A stretch of 64,000 bases of DNA from CAZZHG01 sp964653655 (GTDB taxonomy: Bacteria; Bdellovibrionota; FAC87; UBA2466). Below the pieces are notes generated by a model that saw nothing but the letters and a program-made list of their open reading frames with translations, was not told where the DNA came from and did not search any database. Positions within the stretch are counted from its first letter, which is position 1. Each line of letters opens with the position of its first letter. A program made the translations under genes and the position numbers. This document shows positions 25,235 to 33,641 of the stretch, one piece after another. The stretch lies in the NCBI GenBank assembly GCA_964653655.1, contig CAZZHG010000010.1:1-64000 (forward strand), read 5' to 3'.

Positions 25235-26902
25235 ATGGCTGCCAAGGAATTGCGTTTTAACGAAGAAGCCCGGGCGTCGATTCTCCGGGGCGTCAACATT
25301 CTCGCGGAAGCGGTGAAGGTTACCCTCGGACCGCGCGGACGTAACGTCGTGATCGAAAAGTCGTTCGGTGCCCCCACGGTCACCAAGGACGGCGTGACGG
25401 TCGCGAAGGAAATCGAGCTCGAGAACAAGTTCGAAAACATGGGCGCGCAGATGGTGAAGGAAGTCGCTTCGAAGACGAGCGACGACGCCGGCGACGGCAC
25501 CACCACGGCGACCGTTCTCGCCCAAGCCATCTTCCGCGAAGGCGCGAAGGTCGTGACCACGGGCCAGAACCCCATGGACATCAAGCGCGGCATCGACGCG
25601 GCGGTCTCCGCCATCGTCGAGCAGCTTAAGAAGATGTCCAAGCCGGTCAAGGATCAGAAGGAAATCGCGCAAGTCGGCACGATCTCCGCGAACAACGACC
25701 CCGGCATCGGCAAAATCATCGCCGAAGCCATGGACAAGGTCGGCAAAGAAGGCGTCATCACCGTCGAGGAATCCAAGACGGCGGAGACGACCCTCGAAGT
25801 CGTGGAAGGAATGCAGTTCGACCGCGGTTACCTGTCGCCCTACTTCGTCACGAACGCCGAGACGATGGAGTGCATTTTCGACAACCCCTTCATCCTTCTT
25901 TACGACAAGAAGGTTTCCAACATGAAGGACCTCCTGCCCGTCCTCGAAAAGGTCGTGCAGGCCGGTAAGCCGCTCGTCATCGTCGCCGAAGACGTGGAAG
26001 GCGAAGCCCTTGCCACTCTCGTCGTCAACAAGCTGCGCGGAACGCTTCAGATCGCGGCCATCAAGGCCCCGGGCTTCGGCGATCGCCGCAAGGAAATGAT
26101 GAAGGACATCGCGACCCTCACGGGCGGAGATGTCATCGCGGAAGAGATGGGCAGCAAGCTCGAAGCGACTCAGCTCAATCAGCTGGGCCGCGCGAAGCGC
26201 GTCACCATCGACAAAGAGAACACCACGATCGTCGACGGAGCCGGCAACAAGGCCGAGATCGACGGCCGGGTTAAGCTCATCCGCAAGCAGATCGAAGACA
26301 CCTCGTCCGACTACGACCGGGAGAAGCTCCAGGAGCGTCTCGCGAAGCTCGTCGGCGGCGTCGCCGTCATCAATGTCGGCGCGGCCACCGAAGTCGAGAT
26401 GAAGGAAAAGAAGGCCCGTGTCGAGGACGCGCTCCACGCGACCCGCGCGGCGGTCGAGGAAGGGATCCTTCCCGGCGGCGGAACGGCCCTCATCCGCGCT
26501 TCGCTGGTACTCGAAAATCTGAAACTCCCCGATGAGCAACAGGTCGGCGTGAACATCATCCGCCGGGCTGTCGAAGAACCGCTGCGCCAAATCGCGCAGA
26601 ACGCGGGCTTCGAAGGCTCCATCGTCGTGGAGAAGGTCCGCACGAACACGAGCCCCACCTTCGGCTTCAACGCTCACGAAGAGAAGTACGAAGATCTGGT
26701 GGCCGCGGGCGTGATCGACCCGACGAAAGTCGCCCGGTGCGCGCTGCAAAATGCGGCGAGCGTCGCGGCCCTCATGCTCACGACCGAAGCGCTGATCATC
26801 GATCGGCCCAAGGAAGAAGAGCCCCACGGTCACGGCGGTGGCGGTGGAATGGGCGGCATGGGCGGTATGGGAGGAATGGGTGGCATGGGCGGCATGATGT
26901 AA
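25235..26902 (+). CDS. groEL: Chaperonin GroEL (Hsp60)
   Basis: 555 residues. It is a complete group I chaperonin with the ATP-binding GDGTTTATVLAQAI, the TLGPRGRNVV start region, EGILPGGGTALIRA and the flexible Gly-Gly-Met C-terminal tail (about seven GGM-type units). AAGGAG lies upstream of the ATG. It is co-transcribed with groES and ends at a strong terminator. Confidence 0.98.
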   Translation: MAAKELRFNEEARASILRGVNILAEAVKVTLGPRGRNVVIEKSFGAPTVTKDGVTVAKEIELENKFENMGAQMVKEVASKTSDDAGDGTTTATVLAQAIFREGAKVVTTGQNPMDIKRGIDAAVSAIVEQLKKMSKPVKDQKEIAQVGTISANNDPGIGKIIAEAMDKVGKEGVITVEESKTAETTLEVVEGMQFDRGYLSPYFVTNAETMECIFDNPFILLYDKKVSNMKDLLPVLEKVVQAGKPLVIVAEDVEGEALATLVVNKLRGTLQIAAIKAPGFGDRRKEMMKDIATLTGGDVIAEEMGSKLEATQLNQLGRAKRVTIDKENTTIVDGAGNKAEIDGRVKLIRKQIEDTSSDYDREKLQERLAKLVGGVAVINVGAATEVEMKEKKARVEDALHATRAAVEEGILPGGGTALIRASLVLENLKLPDEQQVGVNIIRRAVEEPLRQIAQNAGFEGSIVVEKVRTNTSPTFGFNAHEEKYEDLVAAGVIDPTKVARCALQNAASVAALMLTTEALIIDRPKEEEPHGHGGGGGMGGMGGMGGMGGMGGMM

Positions 26903-26934
26903 GCCGACGCGCCATCTTACCTCTAGGTAAGTTC

Positions 26935-26972
26935 AAAGGGCGGGTCCCGGGAAACCGGGCCCGCCCTTTTTT
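26935..26972 (+). terminator. Rho-independent terminator of groESL
   Basis: A long GC-rich hairpin (left arm 26935-26950, GAAA loop, right arm 26955-26969, one G-T pair and one bulged C) is followed by TTTTTT. It lies 32 bases after the groEL stop. Confidence 0.92.
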
Positions 26973-27033
26973 ATTCGTGCGGAGTAGCGCGGTGGTGAAC
27001 TATCCTCGGAACGCGGCCGCAAGGGAGGGCATC

Positions 27034-27678
27034 ATGAGCGAACTGATCCTATGGACCTACGACTGGGTGCCCGAGGGGCCTCGCGGTTTCGTACGCGATC
27101 TACGGCTAAGGTGGGCATGCGAAGAAGCGGAGCTGCCTTATAGAGTGCAAACGGTTCCGTTCGACGGACGGGAAACCAATCACCTATCGCGCCAGCCCTT
27201 CGGACAAGTTCCTTACTTAAGCGACGGCAAGGTGAACGTGTTCGAAAGCGGAGCGGGGCTTCTGCATCTCGCGCGAAAGAGTGAAAAGCTGATGCCGCGC
27301 GATCCGGCGGGAGAAGCGGAGACGCTGCAATGGACGATTGCCGCGCTCAACTCGATCGAAATGGTTTCCGTTCCGTGGTGGTTCCTTGAAGTAACTGGCG
27401 CGAAGGACAATGGTCTTACCAAGTGGATGGGCAATCGCCTCGAGCAGCTGGAGAAGGTTTTGAGCGAACGAGAGTGGCTCGCCGCCGACCGCTTTACCGT
27501 CGCGGACTTGTTGATGGCGGACGTCCTGCGCGTTCGCAAAGTTCGGGCTTTCGGCGACCGGCCGGCGACCGAGTCTTACGTGACCCGGGTCACGGACCGC
27601 CCCTCGTTCAAGAAGGCTCACGCCGACCAGCTGTCGCATTTTGCGGAAGCCGACCGCAAAAGAACGGCCAAGGCCTAA
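27034..27678 (+). CDS. Glutathione S-transferase-like protein
   Basis: 214 residues. An N-terminal thioredoxin-like half (RLRWACEEAELPYRVQTVPF, QPFGQVPYLSDGKVNVFESGA, with the cis-Pro of VPY and the glutathione-contacting ES pair) is followed by an all-helical half (LAADRFTVADLLMADVLR). This is the GST fold, involved in detoxification or thiol chemistry. The ATG at 27034 has AGGGAGG just upstream; a longer frame begins inside groEL and is not supported. Substrate is unknown. Confidence 0.85.
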   Translation: MSELILWTYDWVPEGPRGFVRDLRLRWACEEAELPYRVQTVPFDGRETNHLSRQPFGQVPYLSDGKVNVFESGAGLLHLARKSEKLMPRDPAGEAETLQWTIAALNSIEMVSVPWWFLEVTGAKDNGLTKWMGNRLEQLEKVLSEREWLAADRFTVADLLMADVLRVRKVRAFGDRPATESYVTRVTDRPSFKKAHADQLSHFAEADRKRTAKA

Positions 27679-27708
27679 GCCCATTTCGCCGCGGCCGACT
27701 GGGTGTTC

Positions 27709-28206
27709 TTAGTTTGTGCGCGAGAGCGCGACGATGGAAATGATGAGACTCGACACGGCGGAGATGAGGCCCACGAAGAAGCTGATCTCCTGGTAGCTCT
27801 TTCTCCAGTTGAACGGAATGCTGACGATGTCGCCGTCTTGAAGCTTCGGGATTTCGCGGCCGTCCGCAATGACGTCCTCGAGATCGATTTCAATGAGCTC
27901 GGCCACCTTGCGGCGGCGGATGTTGATGCCGTTCAGCTTCGTCTCATCGCTATACCCACCGGCGTAGAGAATGCCGAAAAGAAGGTCCGTGCCTTCCGGC
28001 ATGTAGTGCACGCCCTGATGCGGGATGGCGCCGAAAATCAGAATCCGCATTAGAACTTTGCCGTATCCCTTGCCATGAATGAATCCCACGTCCCCTTGGG
28101 GACCCGAGAATTTATCGTCGATGGATTCCGCATGCAGAACGGGAGTCTGAAGAGCGAAAACCGCGATGATGAGCAGACTTACGAAGCGTTTGATTAGTTG
28201 GGGCAT
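27709..28206 (-). CDS. Exported SLBB-domain protein with C-terminal membrane anchor
   Basis: 165 residues. An N-terminal signal sequence (LLIIAVFALQTPVLHA) is followed by one SLBB-like domain (RILIFGAIPHQGVHYMPEGTDLLFGILYAGGYSDET...), as in the Wza-type polysaccharide exporters, and a C-terminal membrane helix (ISFFVGLISAVSSLIISIVAL). The beta-barrel/PES domain of true exporters is missing. It could be a periplasmic adaptor for polysaccharide handling. No good Shine-Dalgarno site precedes the ATG, yet the signal peptide fixes the start. No polysaccharide genes adjoin it. Confidence 0.65.
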   Translation of the reverse strand: MPQLIKRFVSLLIIAVFALQTPVLHAESIDDKFSGPQGDVGFIHGKGYGKVLMRILIFGAIPHQGVHYMPEGTDLLFGILYAGGYSDETKLNGINIRRRKVAELIEIDLEDVIADGREIPKLQDGDIVSIPFNWRKSYQEISFFVGLISAVSSLIISIVALSRTN

Positions 28207-28248
28207 AGGAGAGAAGAAGGGTTCCCTCCATTATACCCGGCTCCGGAC

Positions 28249-29763
28249 TTAGAGCGGCTTCCAATTTTCGAGCAGGTTCGTCATGAGACGGACCATCACG
28301 CCGGTGGCGAACTTCTTCGAGAGATAGCTCACGTCCGAACGCCCCCAAGCGGATCCAGCGATGTCGCAGTGCACCCAAGGCAGCTTGGGATCGACGAAAT
28401 GCTTGAGGAAGATGCCGCCCTTGCTGGACCCGGCGTCGCGCATGCCGCTGTTCTTGATGTCGGCGTAGAAGCTCTTCAGATCCTCTTCGTACTCGTCGTA
28501 AAGCGGAAGCTCCCACACACGCTCGCCGGTCGCGTTGGAGGCGTCCTTCATCCGCTGGATGAGGCCCGCGTGATTTCCCATGATGCCGGAGGTGACCCCG
28601 CCGAGAGCGACGGTCACTGCGCCGGTAAGGGTCGCGAAATCGATGAGGGCCTGGGGCTTTTCCTTCTGCGCGTACTCGATGGTATCGGCGAGCACGAGCC
28701 GTCCCTCGGCATCCGTATTCACGATTTCCACGGTCTTGCCCGTCATGCTGACGCGGATGTCGCCCGGCTTTTGCGCGCGCCCGCCCGGCATGTTCTCCGC
28801 GGCGGCGATGTAGCCCGTGACGTTCAGGGGAAGTTCCAAGGCGGCGACCGCCTGCATGATTCCGACGACGGCGCCCGCGCCCATCATGTCGTATTTCATC
28901 TCTTCCATCTTGGCGGCGGGCTTGATCGAGATGCCGCCGCTGTCGAAGGTGATGCCTTTACCGACGAGCGCGATGGGCCGGTCGCCCTTCTTGCCGCCCT
29001 TGTACTCGAGCACGATGAGCTTCGGTTCCTCGCTCGATCCTTGAGCGACACCGACGAAAAGTCCCATCTTTTCCTTCTGCATCTCCTTCATGCCGAGAGC
29101 ACGGAAGGCGATGCCGTGCTCTTTCGCCATCTTCTGCGCGAGCTCGGCGAGAATCGTCGGAGTCAGATAGTTACCGGGACGGTCGCCGAGAGAGCGCGTG
29201 AAGTTCACCGCTTGGGCGAGAATGAGTCCCCGTTCGAGCGCTTTCTTCGCCGACGAGCTCTTGAGGCCCGTGACTTCGAGTCCGGCCGGATGAAAGGCTT
29301 CCGGCTCGGTCTTTTTCAAATCCTTGTACTCGTAGGAGCTGAGCCAATAACCTTCGGCCAGCGCCTGAAGGTAGGGGCCGACTTGGGCTTCCTGAACGGC
29401 GGAAAAAACCGCGTCGCCCCGGAGAGTGACCTTGGAAAGCTTTTCTCTCTTCTGCAGCTGGAAAATTGCTCCACCCGCGCGGCGAAGCTCTTCTTCGCCG
29501 AGATCCTTCTTAGCGCCGAGGCCGAGAAGAATCGTATTGTCGAATCCGCCGAACGAATAGTATCGCAGCAGGTTCGCTTCCCGGGATTTGCCGGCGAAGT
29601 GCTTGCTCTGGGTGAGCTTCTTTTCGAGCGCCTCGATGTCCGTGGCCTTGTCGCCGGCGAACTCGGGCTTCGTGCTCTTTTCCCCGGTGCCCTTGAACCA
29701 ACTAAGTACTACGGCGTCCGATTTACCGTTACCCGACGCCAATTCAACTTTCGGAAGAGTCAC
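28249..29763 (-). CDS. pepA: Leucyl aminopeptidase (M17 family)
   Basis: 504 residues, the usual length. It is a two-metal aminopeptidase releasing N-terminal residues from peptides. The metal and catalytic residues lie in VGKGITFDSGGISIKP, KYDMMGAGAV and NTDAEGRLVLADT (the PepA signature). The start is GTG with AGGAGG ten bases upstream. It stands alone between the SLBB gene and a membrane protein gene. Confidence 0.95.
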   Translation of the reverse strand: MTLPKVELASGNGKSDAVVLSWFKGTGEKSTKPEFAGDKATDIEALEKKLTQSKHFAGKSREANLLRYYSFGGFDNTILLGLGAKKDLGEEELRRAGGAIFQLQKREKLSKVTLRGDAVFSAVQEAQVGPYLQALAEGYWLSSYEYKDLKKTEPEAFHPAGLEVTGLKSSSAKKALERGLILAQAVNFTRSLGDRPGNYLTPTILAELAQKMAKEHGIAFRALGMKEMQKEKMGLFVGVAQGSSEEPKLIVLEYKGGKKGDRPIALVGKGITFDSGGISIKPAAKMEEMKYDMMGAGAVVGIMQAVAALELPLNVTGYIAAAENMPGGRAQKPGDIRVSMTGKTVEIVNTDAEGRLVLADTIEYAQKEKPQALIDFATLTGAVTVALGGVTSGIMGNHAGLIQRMKDASNATGERVWELPLYDEYEEDLKSFYADIKNSGMRDAGSSKGGIFLKHFVDPKLPWVHCDIAGSAWGRSDVSYLSKKFATGVMVRLMTNLLENWKPL

Positions 29764-29902
29764 TAGAGAAGGCCTCCTGAACGAAAACGTGAGGTCTCTA
29801 TGTAATAGAAAAAGCTCGTTTTTGTCCAGAAGCTACCGGTGGGTGGCGGACGTTGCGTGGGGCTTCGCGGGGAAATGGCTTTCCGCGGTCCCGGACTCGG
29901 CC

Positions 29903-30427
29903 TTAGTTGGATTTGGGCAGAAACAGCAGCGAGTGGCCGAAGGGCGACGGCGAGTACGAGCCGCCCTTGATGGAGTCGGCGAAGTACTTGGCCTCGGCCT
30001 GGCTATTGAAAGTCAGCTGATTGAGAAAAGGCTGTTGGGAAATCTTCCACTGGACCACGAAGCCCGCCGGGCGATCGTTGAAAGCGAGGTACTCCACATC
30101 GCCGGTATCGAGCAGATTGCGGCCGCGGTGAAGCCCGAGCTCATCGGCGAAACGCACGGCATCGCCGAGGCTCGCATAGACGGCGGAATCGAAACGGGCG
30201 GTATCGTCTTTCCAGGCCAGGACGTACTTGGTGCCGACCTTCATCAGGTAAGCCATCTCCGCCCGCGACTGGGACCGGGTCCAGAGCATTCCCACCAGCG
30301 CCGCCTCGAGCAGGGCCAAAAGGCCAATCACCCAAAGGCGGGTCTTTCCTTCAAACCTAATCCGGCGTCCGTACTTCAACATACCTTGGTACGAAGCAAT
30401 GCCAATGCCACCCAATCCAATAATCAA
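29903..30427 (-). CDS. Small membrane protein of unknown function
   Basis: Up to 174 residues. A clear transmembrane helix (LWVIGLLALLEAALVGMLW) follows a basic GRRIRFEGKTR stretch, and a globular C-terminal part of about 110 residues follows with no recognised domain (FNSQAEAKYFADSIKGGSY near the end). The listed start is TTG without a Shine-Dalgarno site. An ATG at 30382 would remove 15 residues and is equally possible. The reading frame has the codon bias of its neighbours, so it is probably real. Confidence 0.5.
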   Translation of the reverse strand: MIIGLGGIGIASYQGMLKYGRRIRFEGKTRLWVIGLLALLEAALVGMLWTRSQSRAEMAYLMKVGTKYVLAWKDDTARFDSAVYASLGDAVRFADELGLHRGRNLLDTGDVEYLAFNDRPAGFVVQWKISQQPFLNQLTFNSQAEAKYFADSIKGGSYSPSPFGHSLLFLPKSN

Positions 30428-30523
30428 CCATTTGAAAATATTGATTAATGATCCTGTCTAGAGAAGCAAAAAGCGGGATCTGCTAGACACTTCCAGCCGG
30501 ATTCTTACAGGCTTGAACCAAAC

Positions 30524-30548
30524 GGGACCGGTTCCTGGAGCCGGTCCC
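30524..30548. repeat. Inverted repeat in a divergent intergenic region
   Basis: GGGACCGG (30524-30531) and CCGGTCCC (30541-30548) are perfect complements around a nine-base loop. Two more palindromes follow in the same 556-base gap: CCGGATCCGG (30607-30616) and GAGACTAGTCTC (30654-30665). No T-tract follows on either strand, so operator or structural roles are as likely as termination. Confidence 0.5.
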
Positions 30549-30682
30549 AAAAAGGGAGACCCCCCCAAGCTCTAACACGTTGAATTATTTGTGCTTCGGA
30601 ACAACCCGGATCCGGTTCCAAAATGGGTATCAAAACCCCGCCAAAAAGCCCCTGAGACTAGTCTCTAAACAAACGCCAAAAA

Positions 30683-30712
30683 ATGACTTAACTAATTGAA
30701 ATAACTTATATT
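30683..30712 (+). promoter_or_regulatory. Candidate promoter in the AT-rich part of the gap
   Basis: TATATT (30707-30712) is a good -10 hexamer. ATGACT (30683-30688) or TGACTT at the -35 position is poor. If used, it would produce a leader of about 265 bases before the gene at 30984, including the long hairpin at 30812-30937. Confidence 0.25.
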
Positions 30713-30811
30713 ACATCTCAGTGTGCACAGCTGGCATACACCCTGCAATAGGGCCGCACGTAGCGCCGGCAAGTTGCAGCGAGCTAGCAGAAGTTGAACC
30801 CGGCGTGAGCA

Positions 30812-30937
30812 AAAGAAGATTGAGTTGAGGCGAAGAGGAAACGGGAATCGACCAAATCACCCATTTCCATTCAACCCCCCAAAACCTGTTGCCGACGGTT
30901 TGGTGGTTCTTGTCCTCTCGCCTCAACTTTCTTCTTT
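30812..30937 (+). repeat. Long imperfect hairpin ahead of the TPR-ABC operon
   Basis: The left arm (30812-30836) and right arm (30913-30937) pair over three helices: AAAGAAG with CTTCTTT (7 bp), GTTGAGGCG with CGCCTCAAC (9 bp) and AGAGGA with TCCTCT (6 bp), separated by a small internal loop and one bulged A. A smaller CCAAAACC/GGTTTGG pairing lies inside the loop. It ends 46 bases before the GTG of the next gene, so a structured leader or a small RNA is possible. Confidence 0.5.
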
Positions 30938-30983
30938 CCCCCTCCAAGCCCACTCCAAGTAAAATAAGCCCATCAAGAGTCCA

Positions 30984-31913
30984 GTGAAAAGGTCCCTCTC
31001 CTGGTTCGCCTTCGCGGGCATATGTGTGTGCTTCATCGGAATGAAGCACTTGGCCGAACGCGAGCTGGCGAGTCTCGACGAGCGCGCCCCCAGCCTGTAC
31101 GAGCAGGCTGCGCGCTTTCACGCCGATTCCTTGCGCCGCTACAGTCTGGGTTTTGATTTCGTCATGGCGGATCTTCTCTGGCTCCGCCTTCTGGACAAGG
31201 CACGGACCAAGGAAGTGGAACCGGGAAAAGTCAGCTGGGAGTTCGCCCAGCTCGACGCCATCACGAGCCTCGATCGAAATTTCGCGAGAGCCTATCCCTT
31301 CGGCGGCGCGTTTCTATCCGTCTTTCTGCGCGACAACGTCGGCGCGAAATTGATTTTGGAAAAGTGGGTTCGCAATTTCCCGTCCAACTGGCGGGCCCAC
31401 TACACGCTCGGCTACCACCTCTATTTCGAGATGGGGCAGTTCAAGCCCGCCTCCGGTCACATTCTGACCGCCGCGGAGATGACCGGCGCGCCGCCGTGGC
31501 TTCCTTCGCTCGGCATCCGCCTGCTGAGTGAAACGGGAAGCCTCGCCCAAGCGCTCCGCATGGCGATCGGCCTCGTGCCGGCCCTGAAAGACGAGGAAGG
31601 AAAGTTGCGTCTCATGGTCCGGATCCGAAGCCTCGTCTACTCGCTGCAAAAGGCGAGCTGGGAAGCGGCGCTGGACGGATTCCGCAAGGAGCACAAATCG
31701 GAACCTTCGAATATGGGCGACATTCAGCCGCACTTCGTCAGCCAGACCCGCGAGATCGCCTCCGTTCTCGGCGACACGGACATGCCCGACGAGGTCCGGC
31801 CCTTGTTTGCCGAAGTGCACTCGTTTCGATACGATTCCGCTGAAAAGAAAATCGTGCCGGTCAAACTCGACCCCACATTGGAACGATCCGGCATTTATCG
31901 CCCGAAAAGCTGA
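30984..31913 (+). CDS. Membrane-anchored TPR-like protein, first gene of ABC transporter operon
   Basis: 309 residues. An N-terminal signal anchor (LSWFAFAGICVCFIGM) is followed by helical segments resembling TPR units (QLDAITSLDRNFARAYPFGG, NWRAHYTLGYHLYFEM, SLAQALRMAIGL). No catalytic motif is seen. The start is GTG with a weak ribosome site. The ABC ATPase gene begins 10 bases after its stop. A role as periplasmic or membrane partner of the transporter is inferred from position only. Confidence 0.65.
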   Translation: MKRSLSWFAFAGICVCFIGMKHLAERELASLDERAPSLYEQAARFHADSLRRYSLGFDFVMADLLWLRLLDKARTKEVEPGKVSWEFAQLDAITSLDRNFARAYPFGGAFLSVFLRDNVGAKLILEKWVRNFPSNWRAHYTLGYHLYFEMGQFKPASGHILTAAEMTGAPPWLPSLGIRLLSETGSLAQALRMAIGLVPALKDEEGKLRLMVRIRSLVYSLQKASWEAALDGFRKEHKSEPSNMGDIQPHFVSQTREIASVLGDTDMPDEVRPLFAEVHSFRYDSAEKKIVPVKLDPTLERSGIYRPKS

Positions 31914-31923
31914 GACGAAAACC

Positions 31924-32877
31924 ATGAGTGAAACGGACGTAATTTCTCTTACCGACGTCACCAAGGTATTCCGCCTGGGCATTCGCAAGAAGAAGACCGC
32001 CGTTCAGGATTTGACCCTTTCCATTCCAAAAGGGCGCGTCGTCGGGCTCCTCGGTCCCAACGGTTCCGGAAAATCCACGACGCTGAAGATGCTGATGGGC
32101 TTTCTCAAGCCCACGAGCGGACAGATTCTCATCTGCGGCATTCCGTCGACGGAACGGGCCGCGCGCGCGATGCTCGGTTATCTCCCCGAAAATCCGCGTT
32201 TCCAGAAATTCTTGCGCGGCCGGGAAGTGCTCTTCTATTACGGAAAGCTTCTTGGACTCGAGACTCAGCTGCTGATCCGCCGGACCGAGGAGCTGCTGGA
32301 ACTGGTCGGCCTCAAGCACGCGGGCGACGAGCGCGTTCAAGGATATAGCAAAGGCATGACCCAGCGGCTCGCCATCGCGCAGGCGCTTCTCAACAAGCCG
32401 CACATTCTGGTTTTCGACGAGCCGATGAGCGGTCTCGATCCCCTGGGCCGCTTCGAAATCCGCCAGCTCATTCAGCGCGTGCACACGGAAATGCCGGAAG
32501 CGACGATTCTCTTCAGCACTCACATCCTTCAGGACATCGAGATGCTCTGCTCCGACGTCGCGCTGCTAAGAAAAGGCCGGCTCGCGAGCTACACGCCCAT
32601 CGAGGATCTTCTCATTCACAACGAGGAGCGATTCGACCTCATCGTGCGGGATCCGGGACCGACGGTGTCCGAGCGCCTCAAGAAGGCTCACGTCACCGAG
32701 ACACGGCCGATCGGGCTAATCGTCACCATCGACGGCACGGAAAATTTCATGCGCGAGCTCGAGGAAATGCACAAGCAGGGGATCACCGTCGTCGGAGTGA
32801 ACTCCCACCGCCGCACCCTCGAGGAAGCCCTATTCGCCGAAGCCCCCCTCACCCCGAGCCCGGAGGCCACCGCGTGA
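31924..32877 (+). CDS. ABC transporter ATP-binding protein (ABC-2 export type)
   Basis: 317 residues. Walker A GPNGSGKST, signature YSKGMTQRLAIAQ (KGM in place of the classical SGG-Q form, as in CcmA/NatA-like exporters) and Walker B ILVFDEPMSGLDP are complete, followed by a C-terminal extension of about 90 residues common in ABC-2 exporters. The ATG at 31924 is the family start; the frame is open upstream within the TPR gene. Its stop overlaps the permease start (GTGA). The exported substrate is unknown. Confidence 0.93.
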   Translation: MSETDVISLTDVTKVFRLGIRKKKTAVQDLTLSIPKGRVVGLLGPNGSGKSTTLKMLMGFLKPTSGQILICGIPSTERAARAMLGYLPENPRFQKFLRGREVLFYYGKLLGLETQLLIRRTEELLELVGLKHAGDERVQGYSKGMTQRLAIAQALLNKPHILVFDEPMSGLDPLGRFEIRQLIQRVHTEMPEATILFSTHILQDIEMLCSDVALLRKGRLASYTPIEDLLIHNEERFDLIVRDPGPTVSERLKKAHVTETRPIGLIVTIDGTENFMRELEEMHKQGITVVGVNSHRRTLEEALFAEAPLTPSPEATA

Positions 32878-33641
32878 TTTCCGCCATGCTTCGAATCGCC
32901 TGGGTCACCATCCGCGAGCTGCTCTACGAAAAGGTTTTCTATCTGCTCGTCTCCTTCGCTCTCGCGGCAATGGCGCTCAGCGTGCTGCTAAGTCAGCTGA
33001 GCTACGCCGAACAATCGAAGATGCTGCTCGACTTCATGCTGGGCGGCACCCAGATCGCGATGACGCTGTTTTCGGTGTTCATGGGAATCAGCCTCTTTCA
33101 CCGGGAGCTCACCGTCGGCTCCATCTACATGGTGCTTTCGAAACCGGTTTCGCGCTGGGTATTTCTCGTCGGCAAGTTCGTCGGCCAAGTCACCGTTCAA
33201 GCGGGTGTCGTCGCCCTCATGGGAGTGGTGGCCTGGATGACCTGCGCCCGCTTCGAGGGCAACTTCTCGGCCCTCGCCCTGTGGCAGGCCATGGGAATGA
33301 TCGTGATCGAGTCCGCGGTACTTTCGGCCGTCACCTATCTTCTCGCCGTGAACGCGGGGGCCATTACGGCGGCCATCGTGACCCTCTGCATATTCGCCGT
33401 CGGCCATATGCGCGACCGCGTGAATGAGAACATCGGTGACTCTTTCGCCACCCACGTCTGGACGTTCACGAAAGCGCTGGTTCCGGATCTCGAGATTTTC
33501 AACCTGAAGAGCATGGCATCCTACGGAATGACGATCAGCGCGAAGGAGTTTTCCCTCGCCGTCGGGTATGGAGCCGTCTGCGTCGGCTTCTATTTGCTAG
33601 CCGCCGTGGTCTGCTTCAACAATAAAGACATCGCTCCGTGA
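32874..33641 (+). CDS. ABC-2 type transporter permease
   Basis: 255 residues with about six hydrophobic helices. A cytoplasmic N-terminal IRELLYEKVFYLLVSF start, FHRELTVGSIYMVLSKPVSRWVFLVGKF (the conserved ABC-2 coupling region) and a terminal membrane segment are visible. GTG start overlaps the ATPase stop by four bases, and its own stop overlaps the prepilin peptidase start in the same way. It forms the channel for the preceding ATPase. Confidence 0.85.
   Translation: MISAMLRIAWVTIRELLYEKVFYLLVSFALAAMALSVLLSQLSYAEQSKMLLDFMLGGTQIAMTLFSVFMGISLFHRELTVGSIYMVLSKPVSRWVFLVGKFVGQVTVQAGVVALMGVVAWMTCARFEGNFSALALWQAMGMIVIESAVLSAVTYLLAVNAGAITAAIVTLCIFAVGHMRDRVNENIGDSFATHVWTFTKALVPDLEIFNLKSMASYGMTISAKEFSLAVGYGAVCVGFYLLAAVVCFNNKDIAP

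Noticed and set aside
26841..26900. Tandem repeat of GGN-ATG-like units
   Set aside because: It encodes the normal Gly-Gly-Met tail of GroEL, not a separate repeat element.
30524..30548. Terminator function for the GGGACCGG/CCGGTCCC hairpin
   Set aside because: Neither strand has a T-tract after the stem, and both flanking genes start, rather than end, on this side.
30711..31121. 136-residue reading frame on the minus strand across the intergenic region and the start of the TPR gene
   Set aside because: No ribosome site, no recognisable domain, and it overlaps the better supported plus-strand gene and the hairpin region.
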